Shown here piece after piece: positions 1-5,907 of a stretch of 64,000 nucleotides of DNA. This DNA is from Castellaniella sp. MT123 (GTDB lineage: Bacteria; Pseudomonadota; Gammaproteobacteria; Burkholderiales; Burkholderiaceae_B). Under the pieces are notes generated by a model. It did not search any database. It was given only the letters and a program-made list of their open reading frames with translations, and was not told the origin of the DNA. Location: the NCBI RefSeq assembly GCF_039614765.1, contig NZ_CP154879.1, forward strand, positions 1,426,001 through 1,490,000, given 5' to 3'. The position numbers and the translations under genes were made by a program. Every line of letters begins with the position of its first letter. The first letter of the stretch is position 1.

Positions 1-104
1 GCCGGGACGCCCAGGTAGACCCCGACGTCGACATCCGCCAGGGCGATGCCGGACACGGAAAAGGCGCAGAGGCCGGTCATCAAAAGCAGGGCTGTACGTT
101 TCAC
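1..104 (-). CDS. Partial secreted protein, N-terminus only (GTG start)
   Basis: Reading leftward from a GTG at 104, an open frame of 34 codons runs off the left edge. It begins Met-Lys-Arg-Thr, continues with a hydrophobic stretch (ALLLMTGLCAFSVSG), and has a good signal-peptidase site (IALA before DVDVG). GGAGAG lies four bases before the GTG, which supports the start. The mature part visible (DVDVGVYLGVP) is too short to assign a family. What is seen is a signal peptide; export to the periplasm is inferred. There is no alternative ATG in frame. Confidence 0.55.
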   Translation of the reverse strand, partial: MKRTALLLMTGLCAFSVSGIALADVDVGVYLGVP

Positions 105-600
105 ATCACTCTCCGGTCAGAAGCCGCAGGTAGCCTGATGGCGATGGCGGAAATGCTAATCCTCTTCCCCGCCCCAGACTGAAACCGCCACGATTCGTTT
201 GTAACGAGAAACGCGCGTGCGCAGCCATGTCTACCGATTAGCTGCGCGGCCCGTCACAAAGGATGCGACGCAGCTTTCGTGGTGTGTGGGGTCAGGACAA
301 AGGGGCTCAGCCGACAGACGAAAGCCCCAAGGCCACGCAAGTACCGCGCCCTACCGAGCTATTGATCTCCATGCACCAGGTACGCATCCGCCAGCCACAG
401 AAACACCAATTGAGCGGCGCTGACCTCGGGGCGCTCACTGACGTAGAGCGGCCAGAGGACGGAAGCATGTCTTCTCACTGCGGCCACTTGCGCTGTATCA
501 TGACGGCGCAAGTTACATCCTGTTGAAGAAACTGCCACCGGTAGCAGCGGACAGGCTGTGATCCCAAAAGGATCCATCCGAGGCATGGAACGGATGACCG
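105..600. other. Intergenic stretch without a convincing gene
   Basis: About 500 bases separate the secreted-protein start from the first small-gene leader. The open frames here (for example 263-526 + and 359-586 -) overlap one another, lack ribosome binding sites and have no recognisable protein character. I see no RNA gene or strong terminator. It may be decayed sequence at the edge of an integration hotspot. Confidence 0.4.
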
Positions 601-660
601 CGCCTTCTGGTGTGGCTTCGAACTATAGGCCTGGTGGGCACTGAGGAAGAGGTACCGCAA

Positions 661-849
661 ATGATGAATGGCTCAGGAATGTTATTTTCGCTTGTAGGCT
701 ATCTCGTACTGATCGGGATCCCGGCAGCAATCATTTTGGGAAAGGCCGGATACAGCAAGGCTTGGGTCATCTTGGCATTCATTCCGGTAGTGAACCTGAT
801 CGCGCTTTGGGTGTTTGCGTTTGCAAACTGGCCTGTGCTTCGCAGGTAG
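661..849 (+). CDS. Small two-helix membrane protein
   Basis: This encodes 62 residues starting Met-Met-Asn, with two hydrophobic helices (roughly residues 8-25 and 32-52). The second half (KAGYSKAW, then IPVVNLIALWVFAF, then WPV) resembles small inner-membrane proteins of the PLD-nuclease N-terminal or DUF805-like type. A purine-rich AGAGG lies eight bases upstream. The two other small genes follow on the same strand, each separated by a leader with the CTTCTGG repeat. The function is unknown. The start could be 661 or 664. Confidence 0.6.
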   Translation: MMNGSGMLFSLVGYLVLIGIPAAIILGKAGYSKAWVILAFIPVVNLIALWVFAFANWPVLRR

Positions 850-885
850 CGCCTTCTGGCTTGGGTTTGACGGGCAAGGGGAAAG

Positions 886-1074
886 ATGATGAACGAAGCA
901 GCAACGGCAGGCATGATGGGCGGATTCGCCATCGTATGGGTCATCCTTGGCTTAGTACTCGCGGTTCTGTGGATCGCCCTACCCTTCGCGGTGTTCGGAA
1001 TCAAGAAGCGGCTCGACGCCATCCTGGTGGAACTGAAGCGTATCAACAGCGTCCGGCCGCCTGAGGGTAGGTAG
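886..1074 (+). CDS. Small single-helix membrane protein
   Basis: This encodes 62 residues with one long hydrophobic helix (about residues 13-38) followed by a basic amphipathic tail (IKKRLDAILVELKRINS). The ribosome binding site AAGGGGAAAG sits directly before tandem ATGs at 886 and 889. It lies between two other very small genes and shares their repeated leader motif. The layout fits a membrane-anchored protein with a short cytoplasmic coiled tail. I do not recognise the family. Confidence 0.55.
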   Translation: MMNEAATAGMMGGFAIVWVILGLVLAVLWIALPFAVFGIKKRLDAILVELKRINSVRPPEGR

Positions 1075-1135
1075 AGAGGCTTCTGGCGTGGCTACGGCCT
1101 CTGACCAGTAGCCGGACCAATGCGAGGAGAGACAG

Positions 1136-1405
1136 ATGGAAGAAAACGACCAAGGCGGCCAAATCCTGGATCTTCTCGGGAGGCACAGTGGCTCCATCAA
1201 CTCCTTGATGGTGGATATCCGCAACGTATCCATGGATGTGATTGTGCTCAGAGCCATGGTCTCCGGGCTGATGGAGCACGCCGAGGACGCTGGCGTGGAT
1301 CTTCGACCTGCATGCATGACCATGCACGACCAGTTGCCAGAAGAGTACCGGGCGGCTTTCGTTGATCGTCTCAGGATGATGTACGGTATCGACCTGACCG
1401 TGTAG
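1136..1405 (+). CDS. Hypothetical small soluble protein
   Basis: This encodes 89 residues with no signal peptide and no membrane segment. The N-terminal half looks helical (GQILDLLGRHSGSINSLMVDI and onward), and a Met- and Asp-rich C-terminal half ends GIDLTV. A strong AGGAG stands eight bases before the ATG. It is the last of three tiny co-directional genes that share a repeated leader motif. I do not recognise the family. A helical adaptor or regulator is possible but unproven. Confidence 0.5.
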   Translation: MEENDQGGQILDLLGRHSGSINSLMVDIRNVSMDVIVLRAMVSGLMEHAEDAGVDLRPACMTMHDQLPEEYRAAFVDRLRMMYGIDLTV

Positions 1406-1621
1406 GACGTGCCTTCTGGTGCGGGGGTGGAAGTAGTGGGACGTCTGACAAGCAATTTGACTCCCGGGAGACACATACCCAAGCATGTCCATAACGTGGG
1501 AGGAGGTCACGGCCTGGCCTTGCGGATCGCCACGTCTGATAGCTGCTGGGCAAGCTTGGGGATAGTCTGCGCCCCATGAGGACCCGATTTGAGCATTTGA
1601 CCTACAAGATACTCAAACACG

Positions 1622-1763
1622 ATAGCTTCAACTGGACGAACATCGGACGCTATCGGACCCGCTGAAAGCAAAAAACCCGCAAGACTGATTGTCTATGCGG
1701 GTTTCGCTTTTCGATGTCGGATCACACCGGACTATATTGGACTTCTTAAAACTAAGAAGTGGT
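1622..1763. repeat. Left attachment-site repeat (att, distal copy)
   Basis: This 142-bp copy aligns without gaps to 7229-7370. It includes a terminator-like inverted repeat (AACCCGCA ... TGCGGGTT, about 1674-1703) and several copies of a RYATYGGAC-type motif. It ends in AAGAAGTGGT, the same bases that form the tRNA-Leu 3' end in the right copy. After that, CAGGAGAGG echoes the next bases of the tRNA with a three-base gap. The two copies differ at several positions, so the integration is old or the left copy derives from another element at the same site. Confidence 0.75.
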
Positions 1764-1804
1764 CAGGAGAGGCAGCAAACAATCAGAAAACACGCCACTT
1801 TCCA

Positions 1805-1841
1805 GGTACGCACACTTTCAAAGTACCCAAACTGGTACCCA
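1805..1841. promoter_or_regulatory. Putative integrase arm-type sites, left end
   Basis: AGTACCCA (1822-1829) and GGTACCCA (1834-1841) are spaced 12 bases apart, with a weaker GGTACGCA at 1805-1812. The same octamer, also at 12-13 base spacing, occurs inside the right end at 7173-7222. Short direct repeats flanking each core repeat on the inner side are the classic form of arm sites bound by the N-terminal domain of tyrosine integrases. The assignment is inferred from placement and spacing. Confidence 0.6.
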
Positions 1842-1885
1842 AAAATAACGGCTTGGGCTAACCTCGCACAACTTCCGCCGCAAGT

Positions 1886-2182
1886 TCAGGGGTGTACCTT
1901 TTTTGTGCCGCCATCGTGGGGGCTCCCTATCGTCGTTTTCTCATTCCTGGTCGGGGGCGGCTGCTCCGTCCGGTACTGGGCGGGAACCTGACACCGGGAA
2001 CGCCCGTTGCAGATTGCCTGAACCGTGGCCTTGGGCATGTCCATTTTGCGTGCAATCTCGCCATAGCTGTCCCCCTGGCCGCGAAGCTTCAGCACCAGGT
2101 CAATTTCCGTATTGGTGTACCGGGCACGGGGGTGGTCTTCACCAATGCGCAGGTTGCCTTCGTTAACTGCGTACCGTCTCAT
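1886..2182 (-). CDS. Small helix-turn-helix protein of the element
   Basis: This encodes 98 residues from an ATG at 2182 that overlaps the stop of the gene at 2179-2400 (ATGA), so translation is probably coupled. Residues about 22-55 (YTNTEIDLVLKLRGQGDSY, then EIARKMDMPKATVQ) read as a resolvase or Trp-repressor-like helix-turn-helix. The C-terminal tail is polar and basic and ends GGTKKVHP. It is the last gene of the leftward operon, just inside the left arm sites. A DNA-binding regulator of the element is likely; the target is unknown. Confidence 0.55.
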   Translation of the reverse strand: MRRYAVNEGNLRIGEDHPRARYTNTEIDLVLKLRGQGDSYGEIARKMDMPKATVQAICNGRSRCQVPAQYRTEQPPPTRNEKTTIGSPHDGGTKKVHP

Positions 2183-2400
2183 GGGTTGAACCGCCCCCGT
2201 GGCGCGTCGGGTATCAGGTCGTCGGGTGTGAAACCTCGCATCAGCAGTTCCCGCCGTACCCTGTGCATGGCACCGGCCACGACGCGCCGCACTTCTGCCA
2301 CCGTCACCGGCCGGCCTTCCTGTTTGGACAGCCACGCGGCGATTTCCTCATCCGTCGCGGCATCGATCAGTGCAGCTTCGCTTGCGACAGCAGTCAGCAT
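2179..2400 (-). CDS. Hypothetical element protein
   Basis: This encodes 73 residues beginning MLTAVASEAALIDAATDEEI, then a helical stretch (AAWLSKQEGRPVTVAEVRRVV) that could be a small winged-helix or HTH-type fold, then RRELLMRGFTPDDLIPDAP. GGAAGG lies nine bases upstream of the ATG. Its stop overlaps the start of the downstream HTH gene by four bases. It belongs to the leftward operon. I do not recognise a named family. Confidence 0.5.
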   Translation of the reverse strand: MLTAVASEAALIDAATDEEIAAWLSKQEGRPVTVAEVRRVVAGAMHRVRRELLMRGFTPDDLIPDAPRGRFNP

Positions 2401-2497
2401 TGGTCACCTTCCAGTCATGTTGCCAAAGTTCGGCATCCGGTCTGGCGTCCGGCCTGGTGCCATCCTTGCGCGCCCGGTGTGCGTCGTCGTCGGGCAT
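2348..2497 (-). CDS. Doubtful small open frame
   Basis: This is a 49-codon frame starting MPDDDAHRARKDGTRPDARP. The first 30 residues look like a charged, natural protein (ending AELWQHDWKV). The last 17 overlap the gene at 2179-2400 and turn Cys- and Arg-rich, as shadow translations do. There is no strong ribosome site. It may be a decayed gene whose original 3' part was lost by a frameshift. Confidence 0.2.
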   Translation of the reverse strand: MPDDDAHRARKDGTRPDARPDAELWQHDWKVTNADCCRKRSCTDRCRDG

Positions 2498-2524
2498 CGT
2501 CTTACTGCCGAGGCTCCTGACCCA

Positions 2525-2614
2525 TCAGGAATCCACGGATGTCCTGCCCGGCTCTTGTTGGGCGAACTGGGCAATGGCGTCGGCCATGCCGGGAGGGTAT
2601 TGGTTATCGGACAT
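2525..2614 (-). CDS. Doubtful 29-codon open frame downstream of the virion-like gene
   Basis: From the ATG at 2614 the frame reads MSDNQYPPGMADAIAQFAQQ and stops after 29 codons. The stop overlaps a further ATG (TGATG). The amino-acid composition looks natural and it sits in the gap between two operon genes. Together with the next frame at 2348-2497 it could be a frameshifted small gene. Confidence 0.3.
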   Translation of the reverse strand: MSDNQYPPGMADAIAQFAQQEPGRTSVDS

Positions 2615-2637
2615 TTTTAGAGGACCAGTAGGGGTGG

Positions 2638-3402
2638 TTAAGCCCACCCGTTCTTTTTGATGAAATCACCCAGCGGATCACCGCTACCGCTGCTTTGCTG
2701 GTACCGGTACCAGCTCTGGGCGACCTTGCCGGCGCCCGTGAGCAGGGTTCCTGCCGCAGAGCCCGCGGGGTTGATACCGTCAGCACTGGCGGACTGCAAT
2801 GCGCTGGTGGCGTTCAGGCCAATAGCCTGGGACTTCTGGTTCAGGGCCGCCATATCGGCGTTCGATTGCACGTTCATGGCCTGCACGCCAGACTGCAGCT
2901 GGGCATTCATGCCCTGTTCCCGGTAGCCCAGAGCCTGGCCCATGGCGTTGTACTGAATGGTGTGCGTGTCGATGTCCTTCACCATCCCGGTGGAGGCCTG
3001 CACCTCGGCTGCACTGCCCTCGCCCAGATCGACACCCCGAGCCGCCATGACTGCACGCTGTGTGCCCGCCACCTGGCCCGCACGCAGCGTCTGCTGCATG
3101 ACCTGGTTCTGGCCGGTGAGCAACGCGGATTGCGCACCCAGTTCGGCCATCTTGGCGTTGTAGCTGCCCACGGTTTCAATGGCGTCCGCATTCGCGTTGC
3201 CGATGGTCAGCAAGGTGTTCGCGTTCGTGTCGGCGATGCCGGCGTTGATGCCCGACATCTTCGATTGAAAATCGAGGTTGCCCCGCTGCTCCTGCGCGCC
3301 GTAGTAGCTACCGGCGGCGGACATGACGCCCCCACCGATGTTGCCGATCAGCGAGGCCTGCGCAAGTTGGGCCTGCGCGAGTTGGGTGGATGGAATGGTC
3401 AT
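2638..3402 (-). CDS. Phage virion-like (internal/ejection-type) protein
   Basis: This encodes 254 residues, rich in Ala, Gln, Gly and Asn, with no Cys and no signal peptide. The N-terminus is a run of LAQAQLAQASL helix followed by a glycine-rich turn (GNIGGGVMSAAGSYYGAQEQ). The centre is a long predicted helix with Asn/Ala repeats. The C-terminus ends DPLGDFIKKNGWA. This style matches internal virion or ejection proteins encoded near the tail genes of podoviruses and some siphoviruses. The start overlaps the upstream stop by four bases. The match is by general resemblance, so the family call is moderate. A structural gene in an element lacking capsid and packaging genes is unusual. Confidence 0.55.
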   Translation of the reverse strand: MTIPSTQLAQAQLAQASLIGNIGGGVMSAAGSYYGAQEQRGNLDFQSKMSGINAGIADTNANTLLTIGNANADAIETVGSYNAKMAELGAQSALLTGQNQVMQQTLRAGQVAGTQRAVMAARGVDLGEGSAAEVQASTGMVKDIDTHTIQYNAMGQALGYREQGMNAQLQSGVQAMNVQSNADMAALNQKSQAIGLNATSALQSASADGINPAGSAAGTLLTGAGKVAQSWYRYQQSSGSGDPLGDFIKKNGWA

Positions 3403-3755
3403 TCTTCACTTTCCCGTGCTGACTGCAGCCGCGTTTGCGAGGAGTCGCGGATTACGCCCACATCACCGTGTGACTGGGATCGGGCCACGCTGGCCACGCT
3501 GGCCAGGAAGGCCTCGGCCGATTCCCACTGCTGGTCAAAGCCTTCCACGGTGCCGTCCGGGTTCAGGATGGCCCGATAGTCATCAATCAGCCCCTGCGGG
3601 CCTATCGGCAGCGTGCAGCCAGCACTGTCCACGGCAAATCCCACCACGGGGGTGCGCCACAAATCGGCGCTGCCATCGACCAGGGAAAGAGTGAAAAAGC
3701 CGGGGTATGCCGGGATGACGTGCTGAGGGGTAAAGGGCGGGGGTGTATAGGCCAT
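3399..3755 (-). CDS. Hypothetical phage-type protein
   Basis: This encodes 118 residues beginning with a proline- and tyrosine-rich segment (MAYTPPPFTPQHVIPAYPGF), then a beta-rich part (FTLSLVDGSADLWRTPVVGF) containing a Cys, and a helical Ser/Arg-rich tail. Proteins of this form occur near virion genes in phages, but I cannot name a family. It is coupled to the virion-like gene by an ATGA overlap and lies one base after the upstream stop, within the leftward operon. Confidence 0.5.
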   Translation of the reverse strand: MAYTPPPFTPQHVIPAYPGFFTLSLVDGSADLWRTPVVGFAVDSAGCTLPIGPQGLIDDYRAILNPDGTVEGFDQQWESAEAFLASVASVARSQSHGDVGVIRDSSQTRLQSARESEE

Positions 3756-3756
3756 G

Positions 3757-4002
3757 TCACTGCCCCGCTTGCTGGGTTTCGCCGCCCCACTGGGCGGCCA
3801 CCCGGCACGCGCTGGCGTGCTTGCTCAGGTCTTCGCCATCGGTGAAAGGTGCGGGCATGCGTTGCACGGCATTGAGCAAATGCTGCGCTGCCTCGATGTC
3901 CCAGTTTTCCCAACAACCACGTTGCAGCCGCTGGGAAAACTGAAGCATTTCAATAGCCAGCGGCATCAGCATTTTCTCAGCCATCAACAGGCCGGCACTC
4001 AT
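3757..4002 (-). CDS. Hypothetical small element protein
   Basis: This encodes 81 residues, mostly helical (GLLMAEKMLMPLAIEMLQFS), with a tail rich in His, Gln and Gly. The ATG at 4002 overlaps the upstream stop by four bases, so it is translationally coupled in the operon. No domain is recognised. Length and position resemble the many unassigned small genes of P4-like satellites. Confidence 0.5.
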   Translation of the reverse strand: MSAGLLMAEKMLMPLAIEMLQFSQRLQRGCWENWDIEAAQHLLNAVQRMPAPFTDGEDLSKHASACRVAAQWGGETQQAGQ

Positions 4003-4223
4003 GCCTGCCCCTTGACCATCTGCGACGGCCGCACACCCTGGCAGGCGTCCACCAGGGCGCCATACTCCGAGGGGAGCAAGCGGGTCAGGTTCTCAACGCC
4101 AAAGCGGGCCAGCACGGCCACCGCCTGACTCCGCCCCCGCGTCACCACCAGTTTGATGATGGCCTGCTTGGCCTGTTCAAAGGTGACCGGCATATTAGCG
4201 GCCTGGGACTGTTGCTTATTCAT
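3999..4223 (-). CDS. Hypothetical small element protein
   Basis: This encodes 74 residues with a conserved-looking helical core (TFEQAKQAIIKLVVTRGRSQ, then AVLARFGVENLTRLLPSEYG). The motif of a basic helix followed by 'LPSEYGALVDAC' is typical of small phage or satellite proteins of unknown role. It overlaps the Icd/ash-like gene upstream by eight bases and the next gene by four, consistent with one coupled operon. Confidence 0.5.
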   Translation of the reverse strand: MNKQQSQAANMPVTFEQAKQAIIKLVVTRGRSQAVAVLARFGVENLTRLLPSEYGALVDACQGVRPSQMVKGQA

Positions 4224-4749
4224 GGCTCACCCCCGCGATGATGGACGCGATTTCACGCGCAAATTCGGCATTGAAGACAGTCGCCCGTTCAGGCAGCTCC
4301 GGCAGGCCAGCACAATGCGTCCGACACCGGGTGTCGCGCCAGTCAGTAAGGGTCAGGGATGGGGTACCGATGAACCAAAGCCGTGCCGAATGGCGGGCCT
4401 CACGTTCGGTCAGGGGGAAGGTGTGCGCAGAACGCGCAGGTGTGGGTAATGCAGCCATGGTCGGCTCCTTTGACGGTTGACCCGCCCACATCGCTTCCAA
4501 ACGATGGTGGGCAGCAAGTGGCGGGGTTGGAAGACTGGCGTCAAAGGAAACCAGCGCACCGAAGTGCCCCCACCACCGCCGCCCAAAGGGTGCCATGGCA
4601 CGCGGATACAAAAACGCCACCATAGGTAGGTGGCGGATGCTCCGCCTTTGACTGTACAGGCTTCCAAACCCGGCACGCTTTGTTTTGCGTGCAGGGACAG
4701 TATGCCGCAGGCCGTGGGATTGCGCAATCGCTGATTCGCCCATGGTCAC
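4216..4749 (-). CDS. Icd/ash-like phage-satellite protein
   Basis: The frame encodes 177 residues from an ATG at 4749 that overlaps the alpA-like stop (ATGA). The first 75 residues (AQSHGLRHTVPARKTKRAGF, FLYPRAMAPFGRRWW, FGALVSFDA) carry the hallmark sequence of the 'host cell division inhibitor Icd-like' / ash family of P4-type elements. The C-terminal 80 residues (FPLTEREARHSARLWFIGTP, LTDWRDTRCRTHCAGLP) form the second conserved block, and may also be made alone from an internal ATG at about 4455. An overlapping frame (4410-4727) is open across the same block, as is known for this family. A role in blocking host division or helper-phage control is family lore, not shown here. Confidence 0.65.
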   Translation of the reverse strand: MTMGESAIAQSHGLRHTVPARKTKRAGFGSLYSQRRSIRHLPMVAFLYPRAMAPFGRRWWGHFGALVSFDASLPTPPLAAHHRLEAMWAGQPSKEPTMAALPTPARSAHTFPLTEREARHSARLWFIGTPSLTLTDWRDTRCRTHCAGLPELPERATVFNAEFAREIASIIAGVSHE

Positions 4750-4997
4750 AGCCCCTTGTGCTGGGCTTGCCAGGCCAGCGGGTCAGTCGCCCAGGCGTGC
4801 AGTTCCTCATTACGCCACGCGGCTACGCGGGGGCTGATCTTCACAGGGGCAGGGATTTTCCCCTGACGCACCCACAGCCACAGGGTTGAGGATGCGACGC
4901 CGCCCGCGAACTTGCGCACGGCCGGCTGGCGGGAAAACCCGGTGGCAGGCAGCTGGGTGTCAGGGATTGCCGCTTGGGCAGTGTCGGTATCGCTCAT
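4746..4997 (-). CDS. alpA: AlpA-family regulator / excisionase
   Basis: This encodes 83 residues. The core (FSRQPAVRKFAGGVASSTLW, then LWVRQGKIPAPVKISPRVAA, then WRNEELHAWATDPLAW) is the AlpA/MerR-like winged helix: an entry helix, the 'STLWLWVRQGKIPAPVKIS' wing and the closing W-x-N-x-E helix. AlpA proteins act as excisionases and transcriptional activators in P4-like islands. It is the first gene of the short-overlap operon and is preceded by two adjacent palindromes (5057-5092) that could be its operator. Confidence 0.85.
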   Translation of the reverse strand: MSDTDTAQAAIPDTQLPATGFSRQPAVRKFAGGVASSTLWLWVRQGKIPAPVKISPRVAAWRNEELHAWATDPLAWQAQHKGL

Positions 4998-5056
4998 AGT
5001 TCCATCGGTATCTGTTAGACGACGATGGATGAATGCTATGGGCTTTTAAATTAGCG

Positions 5057-5092
5057 TTTTGCCAATTGGCAAAAGCATTTGCCACTGGCAAA
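5057..5092. promoter_or_regulatory. Two adjacent palindromic operators upstream of alpA
   Basis: TTTTGCCAATTGGCAAAA (5057-5074) is a perfect 18-bp palindrome. TTTGCCACTGGCAAA (5078-5092) repeats the same half-site TTTGCC around a 3-base centre. The centres are about 20 bp apart, close to two helical turns, so two dimers could bind on one face. They lie about 60 bp before the alpA start and abut the end of the 238-aa gene. A repressor or AlpA target is inferred. Confidence 0.6.
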
Positions 5093-5093
5093 T

Positions 5094-5810
5094 TCACTTC
5101 AACAGCAAAGTCACCCCCTCGCTGACGCTTGCACGAATGTTCGAATTACCCAATCCACGGGAATTCGCATCGGGCATGGCGGACATCAATTCCGCCGTAG
5201 CCTCAGCAATTTGCAACGCATTTGGCCTGTCGCCCCGTCTATACCTGCCGGGCCGTTCCGCCAATAACAGCGCCAGCGCACCGACAAGTCGCAAGAGCCT
5301 ATCCCGTTCCACCTCTGGTTGGCTGGGTATCTCGCTCGCCTTTTGCTCGCTGTCCCCCTCGGTCCAGAAATAGTGGGCACTCCTGTATCGCCTGGCCCTC
5401 AGCCAGGCGGCGATGTCTTCCCGGTGAAATACGATTTCATCGAAGGCCGGGTCATCTACAGGGCCTGTACGCCCCAATACGTCGACGAGGCCGACGAGAC
5501 AAAACATGTCCCAGTCCATCCAAAAATCCTGACTTGGCAGGAATTCCCCATCCCTGCGCCAGGGTTCATCAGGCGTTGGGGATTTTGCCTTTTCCCACTG
5601 CTCAGCTTCTTGGTGAACCGTGTGATATGTGCGCTCCCAATCACGGGCCATTGCTTTTTTGATGGTCGATACCGGCCCTTTGTAGGTTTCCCGCTCAGTC
5701 TCCCAGTGCACTGGGTCAAGGCCGGCAATGAGACAGGCCGCCTCATGGGCCGTGAACTCTTCCAGCAAGTCGTAATGCGACAGGCTTACTTCTTCTTCGG
5801 TTTCGCTCAT
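5094..5810 (-). CDS. Hypothetical element protein (238 aa)
   Basis: This acidic, soluble protein begins MSETEEEVSLSHYDLLEEFT and then has the segment 'TAHEAACLIAGLDPVHWE', a signature I associate with unassigned proteins of integrative elements. The middle part is Trp-rich and acidic (FLPSQDFWMDWDMFCLVGLV). The C-terminal half (DRLLRLVGALALLLAERPGR, NALQIAEATAELM) is helical. It has no catalytic motif I can name. It lies between the integrase and alpA, separated from the integrase by a large stem-loop. A replication or regulatory role is possible. Confidence 0.6.
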   Translation of the reverse strand: MSETEEEVSLSHYDLLEEFTAHEAACLIAGLDPVHWETERETYKGPVSTIKKAMARDWERTYHTVHQEAEQWEKAKSPTPDEPWRRDGEFLPSQDFWMDWDMFCLVGLVDVLGRTGPVDDPAFDEIVFHREDIAAWLRARRYRSAHYFWTEGDSEQKASEIPSQPEVERDRLLRLVGALALLLAERPGRYRRGDRPNALQIAEATAELMSAMPDANSRGLGNSNIRASVSEGVTLLLK

Positions 5811-5843
5811 ACACGCCGCCTCAGCATGTGCCCATAGATAGGT

Positions 5844-5899
5844 GCCAGCACCAGGCCGCTAGGCTTGCGGCTTTTCGCCCCGTCGGGCTAGGTGCTGGC
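5844..5899 (-). terminator. Large stem-loop after the integrase gene
   Basis: GCCAGCACC (5844-5852) pairs with GGTGCTGGC (5891-5899), and a second GC-rich inverted repeat lies inside. It begins nine bases after the integrase stop and precedes the 238-aa gene. There is no long U-tract, so it may be a terminator, a processing site or an RNA-stability element. Confidence 0.4.
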
Positions 5900-5907
5900 G
5901 TACTCGA

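Larger units (their letters stand above)
601..1429 (+). repeat. Four dispersed copies of a ~18-bp CTTCTGG motif around three small genes
   Basis: Copies start at about 601 (CGCCTTCTGGTGTGGCTT), 850 (CGCCTTCTGGCTTGGGTT), 1078 (GGCTTCTGGCGTGGCTAC) and 1410 (TGCCTTCTGGTGCGGGGG). One sits in the leader of each of the genes at 661, 886 and 1136, and one follows the last gene. The second to fourth copies begin within a few bases of the preceding stop codon. The regular placement suggests a shared regulatory or processing element, or units that were duplicated together. No function is known to me. Confidence 0.5.

Noticed and set aside
1892-2620. A 242-codon open frame on the plus strand inside the element
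   Set aside because: It runs opposite to an operon of overlapping genes and through their start and stop signals. No natural protein character.
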